A stretch of 64,000 bases of DNA from PALSA-612 sp963704335 (GTDB lineage Bacteria > Actinomycetota > Thermoleophilia > Gaiellales > Gaiellaceae), in NCBI GenBank assembly GCA_963704335.1, contig OY969889.1, positions 1,612,001-1,676,000 on the forward strand, written 5' to 3'. The notes beneath the pieces are model-generated. The model worked only from the letters and a program-made list of their open reading frames with translations. It had not been told where the DNA came from and searched no databases. The translations under genes and the position numbers were made by a program. Positions 49,762-57,054 of the stretch are shown here, in pieces; the stretch's first letter is position 1, and each line of letters starts with the position of its first letter.

Positions 49762-51273
49762 GTGTACAGCCCGTCTGTCGAGCGACCACGGTTCGTCCCG
49801 CTCGCAATTGTCGGTGTCGGGACGCTCGCTCTCGGTGTGGGCGTCGCGGCGGGTAGTGACGCGGCACTCGCAGGAGCGATCGCGTTCCTCGTCTCGTGTG
49901 CGCTTGCCCTCGGCGAGGCGACGCGCTCCATCGTGACCTGGCCCAACGCGATCCTGCTGTTCATCGCAGTTGTCTGGTTCGTCCCGATCAAGCTCTACAG
50001 CCTTCCGGTCAACCTTCCGTTCGAGTTCGAGCTCTACCGCGTCCTGATCCTCTTGATGGTGGTCGGCTTCGTGACATCGTCGATCGTGACAGGGCGTCAG
50101 GTCGACACGGTCGGCGCAGGCATGCCCCTCTTCCTCCTCGCCATCGCCGCTCTCACGTCACAGATCGTCAATACGCAGGGCACGAACGTGCCCGGCAGCG
50201 AAAGCCAGGCACTCAAGTCACTGTCGTTCTTTCTCAGCTTCATCGTCGTCTTCGTGCTCGTAGCCTCGACCATCGACAGCGTCCGGGACGTCGACAAGAT
50301 GCTCGCCGGCATCGTCATCTGCGCCGCCGTCGTTTCGCTTGCGGCCCTTTACGAGGGCCGAACGCACACCAATCTCTTCGACCGCCTCGACAGTTGGTTC
50401 CCATTCGCCCGTAACGAGCGCGAGATCCTCGCGGTGCGAGGCGGACGGTTGCGGGTACATGCATCCGCCCAGCACCCGATCGCACTCGGTGCGGTGCTGA
50501 TCATGGTCGTGCCTCTCGCGATGTACCTCGCCCAGAAGGCCGTTACGCGCGTGAAGGTTGGCTTCTGGGTCGTTGTAGCTGGAATTCTGATGATCGGTGC
50601 GCTCGCCACGATCTCTCGCACGGCAGTCGCTATGGGTGTGACGATGTTGATCGTGACGCTTTGGGTGCGGCCGAGCATCCTGCCGCGATTGCTGCCGGTG
50701 CTACTCGTCCTCCCGATCGTCGCGCACGTAGCGGCCCCCGGCGCGCTCGGCGGACTAAGTCATTCGTTCGGCATCGGAGGCGGCAGACCGCTCATCGAGT
50801 CCGTGCAAGGCCGGGCCGGCCAGCCTGGCTCCGGGCGGCTGGACGACATCGAGCCGGGGCTCGACCTCTGGTCGCGGTCACCGCTCGTCGGCCTCGGAGT
50901 AGGCACCGAGGAGGTCGCCACGTCAGGAGTGCCACTCGTAGCTCCGACCCGCGCCGGGGCGTCGACGGCCGCCATAATCTTCGACAACCAGTACCTGCGA
51001 ACACTCGTCTCGCTCGGCCTGGTTGGCTTCATCGGCGCAGTTTGGTTCGTGTGGGGAAGTGTCATTCGGCTCGGCCGGCGCTCCAAGCGGCTCGCAGGAG
51101 ACGACGGGAATCTACTGGCCGCGTGTGCGATCGCCTGCGGCGGTTATGGGGCCGGGCTGGCGTTCTTCGATGCGTTTTCATTCGTCCAGGTGACCTTGAT
51201 CTTCTTCATCGTCGCGGCCCTCGGGCTGCGGGCGATGGTGCTCGCCCGCGGTTCCGTTCCGAAACCCCTCTGA
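49762..51273 (+). CDS. O-antigen ligase/polymerase-like membrane protein
   Basis: 503 aa from GTG, ten bases after the Wzz-like gene. About 11-12 membrane helices. The large external loop, including SFGIGGGRPLIESVQGRAG, and DLWSRSPLVGLGVGTEEV followed by FDNQYLRTLVSLGLVGF match the O-antigen ligase/Wzy signature (Wzy_C). It probably polymerises or attaches the repeat units. Confidence 0.85.
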   Translation: MYSPSVERPRFVPLAIVGVGTLALGVGVAAGSDAALAGAIAFLVSCALALGEATRSIVTWPNAILLFIAVVWFVPIKLYSLPVNLPFEFELYRVLILLMVVGFVTSSIVTGRQVDTVGAGMPLFLLAIAALTSQIVNTQGTNVPGSESQALKSLSFFLSFIVVFVLVASTIDSVRDVDKMLAGIVICAAVVSLAALYEGRTHTNLFDRLDSWFPFARNEREILAVRGGRLRVHASAQHPIALGAVLIMVVPLAMYLAQKAVTRVKVGFWVVVAGILMIGALATISRTAVAMGVTMLIVTLWVRPSILPRLLPVLLVLPIVAHVAAPGALGGLSHSFGIGGGRPLIESVQGRAGQPGSGRLDDIEPGLDLWSRSPLVGLGVGTEEVATSGVPLVAPTRAGASTAAIIFDNQYLRTLVSLGLVGFIGAVWFVWGSVIRLGRRSKRLAGDDGNLLAACAIACGGYGAGLAFFDAFSFVQVTLIFFIVAALGLRAMVLARGSVPKPL

Positions 51274-51295
51274 TGTCGTCGAGGCAGTTGCTCGC

Positions 51296-52255
51296 TCAGC
51301 GCTCGGTGCGGTGCGCGGGCTCGCTACCGGCCACCGCCGGATAGCCGGCGAACCAGCGCCGTCGAGCCTGCCAGACCAGAGTCCACTCCGAGCGGCTTCC
51401 GCGGTCTGGTCTCACCCCGGCGAAGAGCGCACGCAACCCGATGCCGAGCCAGAGCAGCCCGAGGCCGACCGGCCGTTCGGCTGCGTTCCAGTGTTTTCGG
51501 ACGAGGGTTGCCTTGCTCTGGAAGAGCAGGATCATCTTGTCCGAGCGGACCCTCGAAGACGCGCCGACCTCGTGTGTAATCACGGAGTCCGGTGTGATTG
51601 CCGGTCGGAACCCGGCCTTTGCCGCCCGTAGTGCGAGATCCGCGTCCTCGCCGTACATGAAGAAGCGGGGGTCGAATCCGCCGAGCTCGTTCCAGAGGGA
51701 CCGTGGTACCAGGAGCAGACAACCGGTGACGATGTCCACTTCGCGGACGGTGTCGCGCTCCCAGTGTCCGAGTGACTCGGGGTCGAAGAGCCGTGACCGC
51801 TTGAAAGCCGCCGACAGCATGGACGCAAAGCAGACGAGGCTCCACACCGTCGGCCGTCCCCAGCAGGAACCAGGATTGATGCTCCCGTCGGGGTTGAGCG
51901 TCCTCCCGCCGTAGATGCCGTGCTCCGGGTGGCTCCGCGCAAACGCCACGAGTCGCTCGACTGCGCCTGGATGAACAACCGTGTCTGGATTGAGCAGGAG
52001 CAGGTACTCGCCTTGGGCGACATCGGCTGCTCGGTTTACGCCTGCGGCGAAACCGACGTTCTCATCCAGGGCGAGCAGCCGAACTTGCGGGAACTCCGCG
52101 CGAACCATCTCCACGGTCCCGTCGTTCGAGGCATTGTCGAGGACGACGGTCTCGACATCTACGTCCCCTGTGGCCGCGGAGATGGACGCGAGGCACGCGC
52201 GGGCCTGATCGGCGCACCGGTACGTGACGATGATGATCGTGAGCTCGGGGCTCAC
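51296..52255 (-). CDS. family 2 glycosyltransferase (rhamnosyltransferase-like)
   Basis: 319 aa. GT-A motifs: LTIIIVTYRCADQARACL, VVLDNASNDGT, GFAAGVNRAADVAQGEYLL-type text (about 68-88) with LLLNPDTVV as the metal site, and FFMYGEDADLALRAAKAG as the catalytic region. The arrangement matches WbbL-type rhamnosyltransferases. The C-terminal ~60 residues have a hydrophobic helix (LGLLWLGIGLRALFAGV). Confidence 0.9.
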   Translation of the reverse strand: MSPELTIIIVTYRCADQARACLASISAATGDVDVETVVLDNASNDGTVEMVRAEFPQVRLLALDENVGFAAGVNRAADVAQGEYLLLLNPDTVVHPGAVERLVAFARSHPEHGIYGGRTLNPDGSINPGSCWGRPTVWSLVCFASMLSAAFKRSRLFDPESLGHWERDTVREVDIVTGCLLLVPRSLWNELGGFDPRFFMYGEDADLALRAAKAGFRPAITPDSVITHEVGASSRVRSDKMILLFQSKATLVRKHWNAAERPVGLGLLWLGIGLRALFAGVRPDRGSRSEWTLVWQARRRWFAGYPAVAGSEPAHRTER

Positions 52256-52268
52256 GGAGCGTCCCCTG

Positions 52269-53519
52269 TCAGGACAAAGATGGAACGCCTCTGACGGCCA
52301 CCGAGCGACTGGCGGTGGGCACGTAGCCCGGCTGGAGGTCTCCCCCCGTGATCCGGAGTCGCAGAAGCGATAGCCCCTTCTCTGGCTTCCAGCGGAACGC
52401 CACCGCGCCGGAGTGCGGGACCGGCCTCGTTCTCACGCGATCCCACGCCTTACGCTGGGCGTTGTACCGCTCGAGCTGCACTTTTTTCGCGGCATCGGCG
52501 GGAGTGAGCCGACCGGTCACGCTCACGGAGCGCCCGACCTTCTGTGTCGTCGGTGTGACGGCGATGGCGAGGCGCGGTACGACAGCCACGGTCACGCCTC
52601 TGACGGCCACAGAGCGGCTGGCGGTCGGCACGTAACCCGCCTTGAGGCCTGACCGGGTAACCCGAAGCCGTAGGAGCGATCGGCCTTTCTCCGTTGTCCA
52701 GCGGAACGTCACCGCGCCGGAACGCGAGAACGGCTTCGTGCTCACGCGATCCCACTCCTTGCGCTCGGCGTTGTACCGGTCCAGATGCACTTTGCTCGCT
52801 GCGTCGGCGGGCGCGAGCCGACCCTTTACGCTCACTGTGCGCCCGGCCTTCTGTGTCGCGGGCGCCACGGCGATTGCGAGGCTCGGTGCGACAGCCACGG
52901 TCAGGTAATGGGACCGGAGCTGTCTGGCTGCGGCGCTCGCCCGGATCCTGCTGCCCTGCTTGGCGCGAAAGCTTGTCGTGAACGTACCGTCGTTCCCGGC
53001 CGTGACGGCCACCAGTTGCGACTCGCTCTGGCCTCCGATGGGGCGCTGTGAGATGACCACCGGCGAGTTCGGATACGGGGACTTCCCGGTGAGTATGACG
53101 GGCTGCCCGAACACCGCTTTCGCCGGCTTTGCCGTGAGGCTCACCTCCCCCCGGAGCTCCACCAGGACCCGGCCATGGCGTGGCCTCGTACCCGTCTGGG
53201 TGTAGGTGTACGCGCCCTTCTTCTTGTCGAACACGTGGAGGAACGTGCCGCCCGGCGGGATGTCGGGGCTCTTTACGGTGGCGGCGGGAATCACGATGGC
53301 GTGTGCCTCTGTGTCCGCATTCGCGAACGCGACGGTGTCACCCCAGTTCACGGTCACGGTGGCCGGCTGGGGGCCTTCCGCGCCGAGTTGGACCGCCACC
53401 TGCGCGGCAAGGGCGAAGCCGGCGAGAGCTAGGGCGCAGGCGCCCGTCGCCGCGAGGATGACCTTCAAAGGCCGACGGTGCCGACCTGACCGACACATGC
53501 GGCGTGGTGACCGTTTCAT
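52269..53519 (-). CDS. secreted protein with cupredoxin-like domain and tandem Ig-like repeats
   Basis: 416 aa. A signal peptide (about 17-39) is preceded by a very basic 16-residue head. A plastocyanin-like domain spans about 45-125: VTVNWGDTVAFANADTEAHA, and KGAYTYTQTGTRPRHGRVLVE where a copper protein would have Cys, so copper binding is probably lost. A linker Ig domain (about 128-205) precedes two near-identical repeats of about 97 residues (about 207-303 and 304-400), each with RTVSVKGRLAPADA-type and SGAVTFRW-type text and ending PTASRSVAVRGV. Likely a structural surface protein. Confidence 0.8.
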   Translation of the reverse strand: MKRSPRRMCRSGRHRRPLKVILAATGACALALAGFALAAQVAVQLGAEGPQPATVTVNWGDTVAFANADTEAHAIVIPAATVKSPDIPPGGTFLHVFDKKKGAYTYTQTGTRPRHGRVLVELRGEVSLTAKPAKAVFGQPVILTGKSPYPNSPVVISQRPIGGQSESQLVAVTAGNDGTFTTSFRAKQGSRIRASAAARQLRSHYLTVAVAPSLAIAVAPATQKAGRTVSVKGRLAPADAASKVHLDRYNAERKEWDRVSTKPFSRSGAVTFRWTTEKGRSLLRLRVTRSGLKAGYVPTASRSVAVRGVTVAVVPRLAIAVTPTTQKVGRSVSVTGRLTPADAAKKVQLERYNAQRKAWDRVRTRPVPHSGAVAFRWKPEKGLSLLRLRITGGDLQPGYVPTASRSVAVRGVPSLS

Positions 53520-53684
53520 TCTCTCCCTTGCCTCAAATTTGGCGTCTGCTCGTCCCGGGCGACTCGGTCAGCTCTGGTACTGACCCGACTCGTTCACAGT
53601 CTAGACGCGCGCACTGTGCTGTCTACTTCCAGGCGTGAGCGGCGAACTCCGCCAGACACTCCTAGACGCCCCATACCGCTCTGC

Positions 53685-53701
53685 TACCGTCAGAGACGGT
53701 A
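53685..53701. promoter_or_regulatory. 7-bp inverted repeat at the ribosome site of the next gene
   Basis: TACCGTC and GACGGTA flank AGA. The repeat ends one base before AGGGGAG and seven bases before the GTG start at 53708, so a hairpin or a bound protein here would hide the ribosome site. Confidence 0.45.
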
Positions 53702-53707
53702 AGGGGA

Positions 53708-54739
53708 GTGCCGAAAACACACCGAATCAAAGGGCCGAGGCGCTGGCTTGGACTCGCCGTGCTTGTGGGCGCGTCCGTTTTCATCGCTGTCGGCGGAGCC
53801 GTGAGCATCGGCGGCGAGTCGGCCGGTCGCGTGATCAAGGGTACCGAGGCCCGCGACGTCCTCAGAGGCACCTCCGTAGCCGACCGCATCTACGGCTACG
53901 GAGGCGGTGACTTCATCAACGGCTTCGGCGGAAACGACACCATCGTCGGTGGAAAGGGCCTGGATGTCCTCGCCGGGGGTCGCGGCGATGACCGCGTCCT
54001 CACCAGAGACGGTCAGGCCGACCGAGTCGACTGCGGCGTTGGCAAGGACAGTGTCGTCGCCGATCACAGCGACCGCATCTGGCGGAACTGCGAGTTGGTG
54101 TCGAGGCCAACGAAGCCGGCTCCCCCGCCTTCGCCGACGGACTCGCTCGTCCTCCACGACCAACCCTTCGTGTGCAAGGGCCCAGTCGACATCGATCTCG
54201 TCAAGGTGACCATGCCGAGTACCGTCGAAGACGCGATTCGGCTCGACCAGGACTGCTCGGGCCGAATCGGGCGGGTCGAGATCGACACATGGACGGCCGA
54301 CGGGATCAAGGTGCAGAACCGCGGAACGGTGGCGCATGACCTCGTGGTCGAATCCGGGTACATCAAGTGCCACGACGTGGCAGGCAGCTACCACCAGGAC
54401 GGCATCCAGGCCATGGGCGGCGCCCGACTGACGTTCAGAAAGCTCACAGTGGACTGCCTGGGCAACGCCAACCTGTTCGTGAACCAGGGTGGCCTGAAGG
54501 TCTCGCTGCCGACCGATGTGGTCTGCGACCGTTGTGTTCTCGGGCCAAATTCCGCTCAGACGCTCTTCGTGGCGACGTCGAGCCGCTCCGGCGCACGCGG
54601 CACGACGATCTGCGACGGCCGTTTCCGCGCTGTGCGAATCGGGCCGCGAGCGGAGTCATTGGTCGAGGAGAACAACACGGTGCTCCCGCAGGGTCACGCG
54701 GCGTGCAAGGACGTCACCCGCCGTGAACGCGGCTCGTGA
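53708..54739 (+). CDS. secreted RTX-repeat protein with HQD-motif C-terminal domain, paralogue 1
   Basis: GTG start, 343 aa. Signal peptide (about 12-38); a short RTX block (about 44-110, YGGGDFINGFGGNDTIVGGKG with DCGVGKD); Pro-rich hinge; and a Cys-rich beta domain (about 145-335). The latter contains YHQDGIQAMGG (about 235-245) and ADGIKVQNRG, a ladder pattern suggesting a right-handed beta-helix. The genes at 55483 and 59772 share the same domain. No lyase or hydrolase signature is recognisable. Confidence 0.8.
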   Translation: MPKTHRIKGPRRWLGLAVLVGASVFIAVGGAVSIGGESAGRVIKGTEARDVLRGTSVADRIYGYGGGDFINGFGGNDTIVGGKGLDVLAGGRGDDRVLTRDGQADRVDCGVGKDSVVADHSDRIWRNCELVSRPTKPAPPPSPTDSLVLHDQPFVCKGPVDIDLVKVTMPSTVEDAIRLDQDCSGRIGRVEIDTWTADGIKVQNRGTVAHDLVVESGYIKCHDVAGSYHQDGIQAMGGARLTFRKLTVDCLGNANLFVNQGGLKVSLPTDVVCDRCVLGPNSAQTLFVATSSRSGARGTTICDGRFRAVRIGPRAESLVEENNTVLPQGHAACKDVTRRERGS

Positions 54740-54743
54740 TCTG

Positions 54744-55406
54744 ATGGGGCTGCAGCTTGGAGAACGACTGCGCGCGCACACGCGGTCCTGGGCAAGAAGC
54801 AGCGAGACCATCCGCCGCTGGCGCGAGGAGCGGTATCAACTCTTCGTGAGTCTCTGCCGCGTTCGCCCCGACGAGCGGATCCTCGACGTAGGGGCCGGTG
54901 AGGGCGGCGCGCTGGAGAGGTTCAACGCGACCAATCCCATCGTCGCAGTCGACATCCGGACGGACGGGGGTGGTTGGCTCGAGCGAGACAACGTCACCGT
55001 CCAGTACGCAGACGGAACGCAACTCCCGTTTCCCGATCGATCGTTTCCTATCGTGTTTTCGAACTCGGTGATCGAGCACGTTCCGCAAGAGCTCCAGCCG
55101 GCCTTCGCCAGGGAGATCCGCCGAGTCGGCGAGCGCTACTTCGTCCAGACTCCGAACCGATACTTCCCGATCGAGCCGCACTACCAGATGCCGTTCGTGC
55201 AGTTCCTGCCCGAGCGGGTATTGAAGGCATTGAACCGCCATGTCTCGATGGGCTTTCGTGAGAAGGGCGAATGGCACGAAACCACGCTCCTGACTGCCTC
55301 CGACCTGCGGAGGCTCTTCCCGGACGGGGAAATCCACCGCGAGCGCAGGTTCGGCCTCACGAAGAGCCTCATGGTCGTTCGCCGGGCCACCGGCTCGACC
55401 GGCTGA
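54744..55406 (+). CDS. SAM-dependent methyltransferase
   Basis: ATG 54744 gives 220 aa; GTG 54723 would add seven residues and has a slightly better ribosome site. Methyltransf_11 motifs: RILDVGAGEGGALERF, IVAVDIRTD, and IVFSNSVIEHVPQEL. The late text YFVQTPNRYFPIEPHYQMPF is typical of the polysaccharide-locus methyltransferases that act on sugars or lipids. It lies five bases after the secreted paralogue 1 on the same strand. Confidence 0.88.
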   Translation: MGLQLGERLRAHTRSWARSSETIRRWREERYQLFVSLCRVRPDERILDVGAGEGGALERFNATNPIVAVDIRTDGGGWLERDNVTVQYADGTQLPFPDRSFPIVFSNSVIEHVPQELQPAFAREIRRVGERYFVQTPNRYFPIEPHYQMPFVQFLPERVLKALNRHVSMGFREKGEWHETTLLTASDLRRLFPDGEIHRERRFGLTKSLMVVRRATGSTG

Positions 55407-55482
55407 TTAGCCGACACTTTCCCGATAGCCTTAGTCCCATTCGGGGGACCAGTCGGGGTGTCCGGAAACCGAAGGGTACGGC

Positions 55483-56967
55483 ATGGCACTCCCCCGATTG
55501 CGCCGGCGACGCTGCGAGAAGCCGGCCGCGTTGCTCCCCAAGCTCATGCTGGTCGCACTGCTCGGCCTCGTCGTCTGGACGCCGTCCGCGCTCGCCGCGG
55601 GCACTCCGCCCGCCAACACCCTGCGGCCCGCACTCTCCGGGATCGCGCGCTACACGGAAGTGCTCACTGCGACGCAGGGTGTCTGGACGGGGACCCAGCC
55701 GATCAGCTACGCGTACCAGTGGCGGCGTTGCGACACGCAGGGCGCGAACTGCACGGACATTCCAGGGGCGAAGAGCCTCACGTACACGCTCGCGCTGGCC
55801 GACATCGGGTCGCGCGTTGATATCAAGGTCACGGCTACGAACGATTACGGCAGCGCGATGATGCGCTCCTGGCTCTCGGCCACGATCATCTCGCCGCCGA
55901 CCAATACGGTGCGTCCGGGCCTCGCGGGCATGGCCCGTCAAGGCGAGACGCTGAATGGTTCGCCAGGCTCCTGGACGGGCACGCAGCCCATGTCGTATGG
56001 CTACCAATGGCGACGTTGCGAAGCCGATGGCAACAGTTGCATCGACATTGGCGCCGCAACGCTTCAGTCGTACACGCTCAAGTCGACCGAGGTCGGCAAG
56101 CGCGTGCAGCTACGCGTGACTGCGACCAACGGCTTCGGATCGGCAAGCGAACGCTCCTGGAACTCCGCAGTCGTCGCCGCCCCGCAAGGCGCGCCGGCCT
56201 GCAAGATCAGCAACCGCACCGAATGGTCGCTCGGCGGGTCGGACTGCCAGTACGGCACTGTCATCCAGCTCGGGAACGAGCAATTCCGGTGCTCCAAGCC
56301 GCTCTCCGACTACGGTCCCCTGCCCATCAAGGTCGTGTGGTCGTTCACCGGCACTCCGGATTTCGGCGATCAAGGGCACGTTGACCTGATCAACGGCTGC
56401 CGCGGCGACGCCAATCCGGACACGATCGACCTGATCATCGCGAGCAACGCGGACGGAGTAACACTGGGCTCGCGCGGTGGAGCGGGCAAGTTCCGCACGG
56501 CCGGCCCACGGGACATCCAGGTGACGGGCAAGTTCGACTGCGGCCCGCTGGGCCCGTCGGGCGCGCACCAGGACGTCTGGCAGTTCCACCCCGCCCACCC
56601 GAACGCAAATCTCGCAATCGTCAACGGCTACTCGGGCAACTGGAATGCCGGCACGGCCACTTGCATCGGCGCCGGCGGAGCGATCTTCTGGAGCGATCAA
56701 TACGACATCGACGTCTACGGCGGCAGGTACGTGACCTGCAACCACGGGCTGTTCGGTGCCGGCCAAGAACAGTCCGGCAACGTCGTGGACGGGGCATCGT
56801 TCCGCACCGGACGCGTGGAGCCCGTAGCCTCCGGCGGTGATCCTGTGTGCCAAGGCTTCTCCGCGTCCGACCCGTGTATAGCAACAGAGGCGCTTCAGCT
56901 GATCAACGTGACCTGCCAGCGCTGGAAGGCCAGCACGAACGCCTGGGAGGATGTTGCTCCGAAGTAG
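55483..56967 (+). CDS. secreted protein with two Ig-like repeats and HQD-type domain, paralogue 2
   Basis: 494 aa. Signal peptide (about 20-44); two tandem ~93-residue repeats (about 45-138 and 139-230), each with RPxLxGxAR, GxWTGTQPxSYxYQWRRC and IPGAKSLTY or related text; then a Cys-rich domain (about 240-494) with AHQDVWQFHPAHP in place of HQDGIQAxGG, ATCIGAGGAIFWS, and the end KASTNAWEDVAPK. The domain is shared with the proteins at 53708 and 59772. Likely an exported matrix component. Confidence 0.8.
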   Translation: MALPRLRRRRCEKPAALLPKLMLVALLGLVVWTPSALAAGTPPANTLRPALSGIARYTEVLTATQGVWTGTQPISYAYQWRRCDTQGANCTDIPGAKSLTYTLALADIGSRVDIKVTATNDYGSAMMRSWLSATIISPPTNTVRPGLAGMARQGETLNGSPGSWTGTQPMSYGYQWRRCEADGNSCIDIGAATLQSYTLKSTEVGKRVQLRVTATNGFGSASERSWNSAVVAAPQGAPACKISNRTEWSLGGSDCQYGTVIQLGNEQFRCSKPLSDYGPLPIKVVWSFTGTPDFGDQGHVDLINGCRGDANPDTIDLIIASNADGVTLGSRGGAGKFRTAGPRDIQVTGKFDCGPLGPSGAHQDVWQFHPAHPNANLAIVNGYSGNWNAGTATCIGAGGAIFWSDQYDIDVYGGRYVTCNHGLFGAGQEQSGNVVDGASFRTGRVEPVASGGDPVCQGFSASDPCIATEALQLINVTCQRWKASTNAWEDVAPK

Positions 56968-56997
56968 CCGACGCCAGGCCCGGCGTCCGGGTCCCCC

Positions 56998-57026
56998 TTG
57001 CCACCGCGGCCGAATAAAGGTACAAA
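56998..57026 (+). promoter_or_regulatory. sigma-70-type promoter before the TIG-repeat gene
   Basis: TTGCCA (56998) and TACAAA (57021) are separated by exactly 17 bp. GTG follows 28 bp after the -10 box, with GGGGAGAG as ribosome site. Confidence 0.55.
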
Positions 57027-57054
57027 GAGGCCGGAAGGCTGAGGAAGGGGAGAG

